The notes below the pieces were generated by a model. It was not told the DNA's origin and did no database searches. It was given only the letters and a program-made list of their open reading frames with translations. Shown in pieces: positions 1 through 6,515 of a stretch of DNA of 20,465 bases; the stretch's first letter is position 1; the number at the start of each line of letters is the position of its first letter. The translations under genes and the position numbers were made by a program. Source of the DNA: Fusobacteriaceae bacterium UBA2433 (GTDB lineage: Bacteria > Fusobacteriota > Fusobacteriia > Fusobacteriales > Fusobacteriaceae); assembly GCA_002342785.1 (NCBI GenBank), contig DDQV01000108.1, positions 1 through 20,465 of the forward strand. Direction: 5' to 3'.

Positions 1-55
1 ATAAAAAATATAACTTTAAAATTTCATTTTTTTGTTCTTTTATTACATTTTAGTG

Positions 56-84
56 TTGACATGATATTGAACTTATGTTATAAT
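56..84 (+). promoter_or_regulatory. guaB promoter, consensus sigma-70 type
   Basis: TTGACA at 56-61 and TATAAT at 79-84 are both perfect consensus boxes separated by 17 bases. The predicted start near 91 leaves about 20 bases before the purine riboswitch aptamer and a leader of about 250 bases before guaB. Confidence 0.85.
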
Positions 85-111
85 TTTTAAAATTTATAAC
101 AATAATTAATA

Positions 112-176
112 ACTCATATAAACTAGAAATATGGTCTGGTGTCTCTACGGTTAACCTCAAATTAACCTCTATGGGT
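112..176 (+). promoter_or_regulatory. Guanine-class purine riboswitch aptamer
   Basis: The purine riboswitch three-way junction can be drawn. P1 pairs 112-118 with 170-176 (one G-U). P2 pairs 123-127 with 135-139 around loop L2 AATATGG. P3 pairs 149-154 with 162-167 (six perfect pairs) around loop L3 CCTCAAA. The GG of L2 (133-134) and CC of L3 (155-156) can form the known kissing contact. The specificity base (position 74 in B. subtilis xpt numbering) is C169, which predicts guanine or hypoxanthine rather than adenine. The ligand-contact uridines 22, 47 and 51 correspond to T119, T142 and T146 and are kept. Deviations are T168 at position 73 (usually A), C143 at position 48 (usually U) and a changed L3. 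Location in front of guaB fits purine feedback. Confidence 0.82.
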
Positions 177-249
177 GGATAGTAAAGGCAGGAGTCTATA
201 CTCTTCACACATAGTTTTTTGTAGAAGGTGGACTACGGTCTTTTTTTTT
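177..249 (+). promoter_or_regulatory. Riboswitch expression platform with U-run (putative intrinsic terminator)
   Basis: Nine T residues at 241-249 follow a short hairpin, GAC (231-233), loop TACG, GTC (238-240); C(UACG)G is a UNCG-type stable tetraloop. An alternative hairpin pairs TTGTAG (219-224) with CTACGG (233-238), and a longer one pairs AGTC (192-195) with GACT (231-234) and CTTC with GAAG. No long GC-rich stem is visible, so the exact terminator and antiterminator pairings are uncertain. The T-run placed between aptamer and gene is the main evidence for transcriptional control. Confidence 0.5.
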
Positions 250-341
250 ATACTTTTTTTACGGTAAATTAAAAGAACACTACTATCATAGGATTTAGTT
301 TTTTATCATTTTAATATCAATAAAAATTAGGAGGCTTATCT

Positions 342-1799
342 ATGCTAAATGGAAAAATAATTAAAGAGGCAATCACATTTGATGATGTATTATTAATACC
401 ACAAAAATCGAATGTATTACCTCATGAAGTATCATTGAAAACAAACTTAACAAAAAAAATTACACTAAATATACCTTTTTTAAGTGCTGCTATGGATACT
501 GTTACAGAAGCTAAAATGGCAATTTCTATAGCACGTCAAGGGGGTTTAGGATTTATTCATAAAAATATGTCTATTGAAGAGCAAGCTGCTGAGATAGATA
601 AAGTTAAAAGAAATGAATCTGGAATGATTACTAACCCTATCATCTTACATAGAAATTCTATCTTAGCCGATGCAGATAATATTATGTCTACCTATAGAGT
701 TTCTGGATTACCTATTGTAGAAGATGATGGAACATTAGTAGGAATTATTACAAATAGAGATTTAAAATATAGAAAAGATCTTAGTCAAAAAGTAGAGGAA
801 ATAATGACTTCTAAGAATCTTATTACAGGATCTATTGGAACTACTCTAGATGAAGCTAAGGAAATTTTATTAGAAAATAGAATTGAAAAATTACCTATTG
901 TAGATGAAAATAATAAACTAAAGGGACTTATTACAATAAAAGATATAGATAATTTAGAGGAGTATCCAAACGCTTGTAAGGATAAAAAAGGAAGATTAAG
1001 AGTTGGAGGAGCAGTTGGGATTGGAGCCGATACTATAGAAAGAGTAAGTGCATTAGTAGAAGCAGGAGTTGATATTATAACTGTAGATTCAGCCCATGGT
1101 CATTCTCAAGGTGTACTTAATATGATAAAAAAAATTAGAGATGAATTTCCTGAATTAGATATTATTGGAGGAAATATAGTAACAGCACAAGCTGCTATCG
1201 ATTTGGTGGAAGCAGGAGCTACTGCTGTAAAAGTAGGAGTTGGACCTGGATCTATTTGTACTACTCGTGTTGTTGCTGGAGTTGGTGTACCACAACTAAC
1301 TGCAGTTAATGATGTATATGAAGTTTGTAAAAACTTAGAAGTCGGAGTTATTGCTGATGGCGGAATAAAATTATCTGGAGATATTGTTAAAGCTTTAGCT
1401 GCAGGAGCTGACTGTGTTATGGTAGGAGGATTGCTTGCTGGAACGGAAGAAGCTCCAGGAGAAGAAGTTATATATAATGGTAGAAAATATAAAGTATATG
1501 TGGGAATGGGATCTATGGCTGCAATGAAAAGAGGATCTGGAGATAGATATTTTCAAGGAAAAGCTAAAAAATTAGTACCTGAAGGTATCGAAGGAAGGGT
1601 AGCTTTTAAGGGATCATTATCTGATGTTATCTTTCAACTTTGTGGTGGAATTAGAGCTGGTATGGGATATTGTGGTACTCCTACAATAGAAGTTTTGAAA
1701 AGAGATGGAAAATTTGTAAAAATAACAGGATCAGGATTAAAAGAGTCTCATCCACATGATATAAATATTACAAAGGAAGCTCCTAATTATACAACATAG
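342..1799 (+). CDS. guaB: IMP dehydrogenase
   Basis: This enzyme oxidises IMP to XMP with NAD+, the first committed step of GMP synthesis, in the cytoplasm. The 485-residue length is typical for bacterial GuaB. The catalytic loop GPGSICTTR places the active-site cysteine at residue 306. The barrel motifs ITFDDVLLIP near the N-terminus and IIADGGI-like (VIADGGIKLSGD) phosphate-binding segment are present, as is the C-terminal flap with MGSMAAMKRGS. Two CBS domains (roughly residues 95-150 and 155-205) interrupt the barrel as in the family. ATG is preceded by AGGAGG at 329-334 with a seven-base spacer. The gene is monocistronic: its own promoter and guanine-class riboswitch lie upstream and a hairpin terminator follows. 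Confidence 0.97.
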   Translation: MLNGKIIKEAITFDDVLLIPQKSNVLPHEVSLKTNLTKKITLNIPFLSAAMDTVTEAKMAISIARQGGLGFIHKNMSIEEQAAEIDKVKRNESGMITNPIILHRNSILADADNIMSTYRVSGLPIVEDDGTLVGIITNRDLKYRKDLSQKVEEIMTSKNLITGSIGTTLDEAKEILLENRIEKLPIVDENNKLKGLITIKDIDNLEEYPNACKDKKGRLRVGGAVGIGADTIERVSALVEAGVDIITVDSAHGHSQGVLNMIKKIRDEFPELDIIGGNIVTAQAAIDLVEAGATAVKVGVGPGSICTTRVVAGVGVPQLTAVNDVYEVCKNLEVGVIADGGIKLSGDIVKALAAGADCVMVGGLLAGTEEAPGEEVIYNGRKYKVYVGMGSMAAMKRGSGDRYFQGKAKKLVPEGIEGRVAFKGSLSDVIFQLCGGIRAGMGYCGTPTIEVLKRDGKFVKITGSGLKESHPHDINITKEAPNYTT

Positions 1800-1821
1800 G
1801 AAATAAATAATTTTATATATG

Positions 1822-1869
1822 AAAAGGCTATTTATAACACCTTAATAAGGGTTAGAGATAGCCTTTTTT
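1822..1869 (+). terminator. Rho-independent terminator after guaB
   Basis: An imperfect long stem pairs GGCTAT (1826-1831) with ATAGCC (1858-1863), continuing inward with TATAAC-type pairing, flanked by AAAA and a run of six T (1864-1869). On the minus strand the same stem is followed by TTTT, so it could also end a leftward transcript. Confidence 0.85.
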
Positions 1870-1875
1870 ATTTTA

Positions 1876-2067
1876 TCAATTTGTTCGTAGAAAATTCTTT
1901 TCTCCATTAAATTCTAACAGTTTTTTCTTTCTATCTTGGAGCAAATTTTCTGTATTATACATTTGTATCTGTACTTGGTAGTTACATCCAAATAAGAAAT
2001 AAGAGATACTAATTAGTAAAAGGATTAAAATATATGAAGAAGAAAAAAAATAATATATAATATACAA
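1876..2067 (-). CDS. Doubtful small hydrophobic/lipoprotein-like reading frame
   Basis: The 63-codon frame starts with a hydrophobic stretch of about 25 residues ending in LFGC, a loose lipobox, followed by a polar tail, so a tiny lipoprotein can be imagined. Against this, the ATG has no Shine-Dalgarno, it overlaps the -10 box of the predicted minus-strand promoter, and TTT/ATT-rich DNA generates hydrophobic frames by chance. I do not recognise a family. It is listed only because it is the longest frame in a gene-free stretch. Confidence 0.15.
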   Translation of the reverse strand: MYIIYYFFSSSYILILLLISISYFLFGCNYQVQIQMYNTENLLQDRKKKLLEFNGEKNFLRTN

Positions 2068-2087
2068 ACTAAAAATTTATCTGTCAA
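2059..2087 (-). promoter_or_regulatory. Minus-strand promoter directed toward the guaB terminator
   Basis: On the minus strand TTGACA (2087-2082) is followed after exactly 17 bases by TATATT (2064-2059). A start near 2052 would give a transcript of about 230 nt ending at the bidirectional hairpin at 1822-1869. The 63-codon reading frame in this stretch (1876-2067) begins upstream of that start and has no Shine-Dalgarno, so a small RNA is as likely as a protein. Promoter activity is a prediction from two boxes only. Confidence 0.4.
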
Positions 2088-2192
2088 ATATGGAAAATAT
2101 GAGTTAGCTTTTTAAAGACTAACTTAAAAAAAACCCTATCTTAAGATGGTGGACTTTGTCATACTCATCTAATAATATCTTTAAGAGAAAAA
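2088..2192. other. Non-coding spacer with small palindromes
   Basis: No reading frame is supported here. AGTTAG (2102-2107) can pair with CTAACT (2119-2124), with inner CTTT/AAAG pairing. A ten-base perfect palindrome ATCTTAAGAT lies at 2138-2147 and is followed directly by GGTGGACT (2148-2155), an octamer also present in the guaB leader at 227-234. No function can be assigned. Confidence 0.4.
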
Positions 2193-2222
2193 TTGACAGT
2201 ATATTAGTGTATAATGTACAAT
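2193..2222 (+). promoter_or_regulatory. Promoter upstream of the gntR leader
   Basis: TTGACA (2193-2198) and TACAAT (2217-2222) are separated by 18 bases. The predicted start near 2229 would give the GntR gene a leader of about 330 bases that includes two strong hairpins, or would drive a separate short RNA. A better-looking TATAAT at 2210-2215 is only 11 bases from the -35 box and cannot pair with it. Confidence 0.5.
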
Positions 2223-2245
2223 TAATTATATAATATTAATTTTTT

Positions 2246-2307
2246 TTGGGTTATAAACTAATGATTATATATAAATAGATTAATTAAAAGACTAGTTTTT
2301 AACCCAA
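2246..2307 (+). other. Long stem-loop in the gntR leader
   Basis: TTGGGTTA (2246-2253) pairs perfectly with TAACCCAA (2300-2307). After a single T-T mismatch, AAACTA (2255-2260) pairs with TAGTTT (2293-2298), closing a 32-base loop. The stem starts about 17 bases after the predicted transcription start and has no T-run after it, so it is not a simple terminator. It does not match a riboswitch class I recognise. Confidence 0.55.
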
Positions 2308-2364
2308 TTTAAGTATAATAGGTAACTAGAGATTTTTTTATTAAAAAAAAAGGTAATAGCTAAC

Positions 2365-2396
2365 TTTTAAATCTTTGTCTAATGAAAGATTTAAAA
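2365..2396 (+). other. 12-bp perfect hairpin in the gntR leader
   Basis: TTTTAAATCTTT (2365-2376) and AAAGATTTAAAA (2385-2396) are exact complements around an eight-base loop. Directly downstream AATATT-GGAGG-AATATT places a Shine-Dalgarno-like GGAGG (2402-2406) in the loop of a small palindrome, but no start codon follows it within a usable distance. An 8-bp tandem microrepeat of GAAAATTT follows at 2474-2495. No protein frame is supported between 2223 and 2558. Confidence 0.5.
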
Positions 2397-2558
2397 AATA
2401 TTGGAGGAATATTTTTAGTTTTTTAATTAAAATACTCTTTCAATATCATAAAAAATTTATTTTGAATAAAAATGAAAATTTGAAAATTTGAAAATATTAA
2501 AAAGTAATGATATTATTAATACTATGTTAAATATAATTATAAAATAAAGGGGAATTAA

Positions 2559-3215
2559 ATGATAATTCAAAAAAGTAAAAGGATGAGAGAGGTAGTATAT
2601 GATCAATTAAAAGAATTGATTATAGATGGGACATTGCAACCAGGAAATAGAATTATAGAAACCGATTATGCTGAAAAATTTCAAATAAGTAGAACTCCTA
2701 TAAGAGAAGCTATAAGGATGTTAGAATTAGAAGGGCTTGTAGAATCACAATCTAAAGGGGGGGTAACTGTAACAGGAATACATAAATCAGATATAGATGA
2801 AATATATAAGATAAGAATTGCATTAGAAGAGATAATTCTTAAAGAAGTTATATTGAAAGCTAGTTCTAATGATGTACAGAGATTAGATACCCTTATGGAA
2901 AAAACCAAAAATATTTTAAATGATAAAGATAAGATAGATGATGTTTTTAAACTTTATTCATTGTTTAACAATATTTTATATGAAATAGCAAAATTAAATA
3001 GAGTTACAGAAATGATTAAAAATTTAAATCTTTATATGAAAAGATTTAGAAGAATGTCTATAGATAGTGGTAGAAGAAAAGACCTTGCATTTAATGATCA
3101 TAAAGCTATTATAAAAGCTATAAAAGAAAAAGATACAAAGGAAGCTTTAAAAATTAATAAGAAACATTTAGAAGAGTCTAAAGATTTTATTATTGATAAT
3201 TTTAAAATATTATAA
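2559..3215 (+). CDS. GntR-family (FadR/FCD subfamily) transcriptional regulator, likely of citrate genes
   Basis: This 218-residue protein has the standard two-part build. Residues about 5-70 form the winged helix-turn-helix (VYDQLKELIIDGTLQPGNRI, then SRTPIREAIRMLELEGLVE), and residues about 80-210 form the helical FCD ligand domain. The C-terminal FCD histidines survive (DHKAIIKAI; NKKHLEES), but the usual D-x-x-F-H segment reads SLFNNIL, so part of the metal/ligand site is changed. The ATG has an AAGGGGA Shine-Dalgarno seven bases upstream. It sits directly before citS and the oad-cit operon, whose promoters share a palindrome of GntR type, so local control of citrate use is inferred. CitO of Enterococcus faecalis is a GntR regulator with a comparable setting, though an activator. 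The effector is not known; citrate is a guess. Confidence 0.88.
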   Translation: MIIQKSKRMREVVYDQLKELIIDGTLQPGNRIIETDYAEKFQISRTPIREAIRMLELEGLVESQSKGGVTVTGIHKSDIDEIYKIRIALEEIILKEVILKASSNDVQRLDTLMEKTKNILNDKDKIDDVFKLYSLFNNILYEIAKLNRVTEMIKNLNLYMKRFRRMSIDSGRRKDLAFNDHKAIIKAIKEKDTKEALKINKKHLEESKDFIIDNFKIL

Positions 3216-3268
3216 AAAACTTTAAAATATTGTCCAGTAGTTTTAAGACAATATTTTAAAGTTTTTTT
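3216..3268 (+). terminator. Rho-independent terminator after gntR
   Basis: A perfect 19-bp stem pairs 3216-3234 with 3247-3265 around a 12-base loop and runs into eight T residues (3262-3269). It begins right after the gntR stop codon and isolates gntR from citS. Confidence 0.92.
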
Positions 3269-3345
3269 TGATTGAAACAATTTTGTTGAATAAGTCAAAA
3301 AAAGTTTAATATTGAGATATTTGAGAACAAAATAAAACAAAAAGT

Positions 3346-3374
3346 TTGACAATATTTGATTTCTTAAGTATAAT
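3346..3374 (+). promoter_or_regulatory. citS promoter
   Basis: TTGACA (3346-3351) and TATAAT (3369-3374) are perfect boxes with a 17-base spacer. The predicted start is near 3381, giving a leader of about 235 bases in front of the preferred citS start. A promoter this strong without an activator requirement suggests control by repression. Confidence 0.85.
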
Positions 3375-3391
3375 TGTCACGAAACAAAATT

Positions 3392-3408
3392 CTGTATACA
3401 ATATACGA
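3392..3408 (+). promoter_or_regulatory. Putative GntR operator at citS
   Basis: CTGTATA-CAA-TATACGA is a palindrome with two mismatches at its right end. Its first 15 bases are identical to the perfect palindrome at the oadA promoter (5083-5097). It lies about +11 to +27 from the predicted citS start, a position where a bound protein would block transcription. Confidence 0.68.
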
Positions 3409-3440
3409 CATACACAATACGACATACGGTATACTATATT
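3403..3440 (+). repeat. Tandem ATACGACATAC repeats and degenerate second operator
   Basis: ATACGACATAC occurs at 3403-3413 and again at 3417-3427 (14-base period), the first overlapping the operator at 3392. It is followed at 3427-3440 by CGGTATACTATATT, which matches 11 of 14 bases of the operator left part. This may be an extended or cooperative binding region, since the second site starts 35 bases after the first. The remainder of the leader to 3572 shows nothing further. Confidence 0.5.
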
Positions 3441-3617
3441 GTTAATGGAATTTTAAAATCAAAGTTTAAATAAAGTTTTAAACCATAAGATCAAATTCAA
3501 AACATTTTAGGATTTGGCTAACTCTATAAATTATAGATAAAAAATTATTCAATCTAAAATTAAGGGTAAATAATGGAAGTTGAACTCAAATTTAAATATA
3601 ATTATTTGGGAGGAAAA

Positions 3618-4922
3618 ATGGAAAAGACAATAAGTATTACAAGTGAAAAAAAGGAATTTAAGGTATTTGGAATGCCAATTCAGTTATTTATGTTTCCGTT
3701 AATTTCAGTTTTATTAGTTCATTTTACGGATTCAATACCTACAGGTATTGTTGGTGGATTTGCTTTTATGTATGTATTTGCAATTATTTTTGGTGAGATT
3801 GGAGATAGACTTCCAATATGGAAAGAATATATTGGTGGAGCACCAGTTTTAATATTTTTAGCAGCAGCATTTTTTGTTTATCAAGGTTGGTTTACAGAAA
3901 GAGAGATCACTACGGTAACAAATATAATGAAAAAAACAAAATTTTTAAATCTTTATATAGTAGTATTAATTACTGGATCAATTCTTTCTGTTAATAGAAA
4001 ACTTTTATTAAAATCATTAGTTGGTTATATTCCAACTATATTAGCAGGATTATTAGGAGCATCTATTTTAGGGATAATAGGTGGTTTTATATTTGGAATA
4101 ACACCTAAAGAAATCATGATGATGTATGTTTTCCCAACTATGGGTGGAGGAAATGGAGCAGGAGCAATACCATTATCTGAAATATATGAATCTGCAACAG
4201 GAAGAGCTAAAGAAACTTATTATTCTTATGCAATAGCAATATTAACTATAGCTAACATATGGGCTATACTTGTAGCAGCAGTTTTAAATAAAATAGGTAA
4301 TAGAAAACCATCGTTAACTGGAAATGGAGAATTAGTTAGGACTGCAGTTTTAGATCTTGAAGAAGATAAAGCAGTAAACGTAACAGCAAGAGATATGGCA
4401 GCAGGATTTATAATTGGATTATCTTCTTATACATTAGGATATTTCTTATATAAAAATGTATATAACGGTATTCATTATTATGCTTACATGGTATTAATTA
4501 TAGCTGCTTTAAATGGATTAGATATTGTTCCAGTATCTTTAAAGCAAGGTTCTAAAAAAATGCAACAATTTTTCTCTAAGCAATTTACATGGGTATTAAT
4601 GGTAGGAGTAGGAATAGCATATACTGACTTGGGAGAAATTATTTCTGCAATCACACCAACTAACGTTATAATAGCATTGATGATAGTTGTAGGAGCTACT
4701 CTTGGATCAGCTATTATGGGCCACTTAGTAGGATTTTATGCAATTGAATCTGCAATTACAGCAGGTCTTTGTATGGCTAACAGAGGAGGTTCAGGAGATA
4801 TAGAGGTACTTGGAGCTTCAAATAGAATGAACTTAATTTCTTATGCTCAAATCTCATCTAGATTAGGTGGAGGAATAGTACTTATCATAGCAAGTATTTT
4901 ATTTAAAATATTAACAAATTAA
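3618..4922 (+). CDS. citS: 2-hydroxycarboxylate transporter (2HCT family), probable Na+:citrate symporter
   Basis: This integral membrane protein (434 residues from the chosen start) is predicted to import citrate or a related dicarboxylate with Na+. It shows the two hallmark re-entrant-loop motifs of the 2HCT family: MGGGNGAGAIPLSEI at about residue 174 and NRGGSGDIEVLGASNRM at about residue 387, the latter followed by SYAQISSRLGG. The ATG at 3618 has GGGAGGA at 3608-3614 and gives a normal cytoplasmic N-terminal tail; an in-frame ATG at 3573 with AAGGG upstream would add 15 residues and cannot be excluded. The gene has its own promoter, operator and terminator. Placement just before the oxaloacetate decarboxylase and citrate lyase genes supports citrate; 2HCT members for malate exist, so substrate is inferred from context. 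Confidence 0.92.
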   Translation: MEKTISITSEKKEFKVFGMPIQLFMFPLISVLLVHFTDSIPTGIVGGFAFMYVFAIIFGEIGDRLPIWKEYIGGAPVLIFLAAAFFVYQGWFTEREITTVTNIMKKTKFLNLYIVVLITGSILSVNRKLLLKSLVGYIPTILAGLLGASILGIIGGFIFGITPKEIMMMYVFPTMGGGNGAGAIPLSEIYESATGRAKETYYSYAIAILTIANIWAILVAAVLNKIGNRKPSLTGNGELVRTAVLDLEEDKAVNVTARDMAAGFIIGLSSYTLGYFLYKNVYNGIHYYAYMVLIIAALNGLDIVPVSLKQGSKKMQQFFSKQFTWVLMVGVGIAYTDLGEIISAITPTNVIIALMIVVGATLGSAIMGHLVGFYAIESAITAGLCMANRGGSGDIEVLGASNRMNLISYAQISSRLGGGIVLIIASILFKILTN

Positions 4923-4938
4923 TAAAAAGATTATACTT

Positions 4939-4973
4939 AAAAAAAGTCGAGAATATATTCTTGGCTTTTTTTT
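4939..4973 (+). terminator. Rho-independent terminator after citS
   Basis: GTCGAGAA (4946-4953) pairs with TTCTTGGC (4958-4965), using two G-U pairs, with A and T runs on either side (T at 4966-4973). It separates citS from the oad-cit operon. Confidence 0.85.
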
Positions 4974-5036
4974 ATTAAAAAAGAAAGATTATAAAAAGAA
5001 ATGTATTTTTATCAAACAAAAAACTATTAAAAACTA

Positions 5037-5066
5037 TTGACAAATAAAAGTTAAAAGATGTATAAT
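5037..5066 (+). promoter_or_regulatory. oad-cit operon promoter
   Basis: TTGACA (5037-5042) and TATAAT (5061-5066) with an 18-base spacer. Predicted start is near 5073. The same boxes and nearly the same distance to the operator are seen at citS. Confidence 0.85.
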
Positions 5067-5081
5067 GAGACATATTCAAAC

Positions 5082-5100
5082 ACTGTATACAATATACAGT
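5082..5100 (+). promoter_or_regulatory. Putative GntR operator, perfect palindrome, at the oad-cit promoter
   Basis: ACTGTATA (5082-5089), CAA, TATACAGT (5093-5100) is an exact inverted repeat with an odd three-base centre, the form expected for a FadR/FCD-type GntR dimer. It lies about +10 to +28 from the predicted start and directly abuts the oadA Shine-Dalgarno region (5105-5110), so binding could block transcription. Fifteen bases are shared with the citS site. Confidence 0.75.
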
Positions 5101-5116
5101 AAAAGGGAGGGAAACT

Positions 5117-6502
5117 TTGAAGAGGTTAAAAATAACAGAAACAGCACTAAGAGATGGACATCAATCTTTAATTGCAACCAGATTAAAGACAGATGAAATA
5201 CTACCAATACTTGAAAAAATGGATCGTGTTGGATATCATTCTTTAGAAGTATGGGGCGGTGCAACATTTGACGCTTGTATAAGATTTCTAAATGAAGATC
5301 CGTGGGAAAGACTTAGAGAAATAAGAAAGAGAGTTAAAAATACAAAGTTACAAATGCTTTTAAGAGGTCAAAATTTACTTGGATATAGACATTATGGAGA
5401 TGATGTAGTTGAGAAATTCGTAGAGAAATCTATCAAAAATGGAATCGACATCATCAGAATATTTGATGCATTAAATGATTACAGAAATGTTAAAACTGCT
5501 GTAGATGCAACAAAAAAATATGGTGGAGAATGTCAAGTTTGTATGGCTTATACAACTAGTGAGATTCATACTGTAGATTATTATGTTGAGAAAGCAAAAG
5601 AGATTGAAGCTATGAAAGCTGATTCTATTTGTATAAAAGATATGGCAGGTATACTACTTCCTGAAGTTGCATATGAATTAATTACAAAAATAAAAAAAGT
5701 AACATCTATACCTATTGAACTTCATACACATTATACTTCAGGAATTGCATCTATGTTATATATGAAAGCTATAGAAGCTGGAGTAGATATAATAGATACT
5801 GGTATTTCACCATTTTCTGGTGGAACTGCTCAACCATCTACTGAAGTTTTTGCAGAAGTATATAAAGGTCATGAAAGAGATCCTAAATTAGATTTAGATC
5901 TTTTATCTGAGATAGCTGATTATTTTAAGCCAATTAAGGAAAAATATAGAGCAGAAGGACTTTTAAATCCAAAGGTAATGGATGTTGAACCTAAAACAAT
6001 TAAATATCAAGTTCCAGGAGGAATGTTATCAAATCTTTTATCACAACTTGAAGCTCAAGGAGCTGCAGATAAATATGAAGCAGTATTAAATGAAATTCCT
6101 AGAGTAAGAAAAGATTTAGGTTTTCCACCTTTAGTTACTCCATTATCTCAAATGGTAGGAACACAATCGGTATTTAATGTTTTAACAGGATCAAGATATA
6201 AAGTAGTACCAAAAGAAATAAAAGATTATGTTTTAGGAATGTATGGTCAAGCACCTGCACCGTTAGATGAGGAAATAAAAAAAATCATCATTAAAGATGA
6301 AGAGCCTATTACTTATAGACCAGCAGATGATATTGAACCAGAATTTGAAAAACTTACAATGGAAATTGGCGATTTAGCAAAATCAGAGGAAGATGTACTT
6401 ACATATGCATTATTTCCTGAAGTAGCTAGAAAATTTTTAGAAAAAAAGGGCAAGCCTCAAGAGGAAGAAATAGAGGAATACCATATCAACATAATAGTTT
6501 AA
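5117..6502 (+). CDS. oadA: Oxaloacetate decarboxylase alpha (carboxyltransferase) subunit, without biotin domain
   Basis: This subunit transfers the carboxyl group from oxaloacetate to biotin, releasing pyruvate, on the cytoplasmic face of the Na+ pump. The carboxyltransferase barrel fills residues 1 to about 290: ETALRDGHQSL (metal ligand Asp13), ICIKDMAG (Lys174, the lysine carbamylated in this family) and ELHTHYTSG (His203 and His205, metal ligands). A PYC/OadA-type C-terminal region follows (VPGGMLSNL, GFPPLVTPLSQMVGTQ). At 461 residues it stops where longer OadA proteins continue into a linker and biotin domain, which here is a separate gene at 6840. Translation starts at TTG 5117, supported by GGGAGG at 5105-5110; no ATG is near. 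It is the first gene of the seven-gene operon. Confidence 0.94.
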   Translation: MKRLKITETALRDGHQSLIATRLKTDEILPILEKMDRVGYHSLEVWGGATFDACIRFLNEDPWERLREIRKRVKNTKLQMLLRGQNLLGYRHYGDDVVEKFVEKSIKNGIDIIRIFDALNDYRNVKTAVDATKKYGGECQVCMAYTTSEIHTVDYYVEKAKEIEAMKADSICIKDMAGILLPEVAYELITKIKKVTSIPIELHTHYTSGIASMLYMKAIEAGVDIIDTGISPFSGGTAQPSTEVFAEVYKGHERDPKLDLDLLSEIADYFKPIKEKYRAEGLLNPKVMDVEPKTIKYQVPGGMLSNLLSQLEAQGAADKYEAVLNEIPRVRKDLGFPPLVTPLSQMVGTQSVFNVLTGSRYKVVPKEIKDYVLGMYGQAPAPLDEEIKKIIIKDEEPITYRPADDIEPEFEKLTMEIGDLAKSEEDVLTYALFPEVARKFLEKKGKPQEEEIEEYHINIIV

Positions 6503-6515
6503 GGTGGTGAAAAAA

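Noticed and set aside
2193..2215. Promoter pairing TTGACA 2193 with TATAAT 2210
   Set aside because: The spacer would be only 11 bases; TACAAT at 2217 with 18 bases is the workable partner.
2474..2495. GAAAATTT tandem microrepeat as a CRISPR-like or phase-variable repeat
   Set aside because: Only two and a half 8-base units in AT-rich DNA with no spacer structure or reading frame; most likely simple-sequence or bent DNA.
3376..3381. Possible Crp-type half-site TGTCAC at the citS start point
   Set aside because: There is no GTGA partner six bases away, so it does not form the palindrome seen at 20119.
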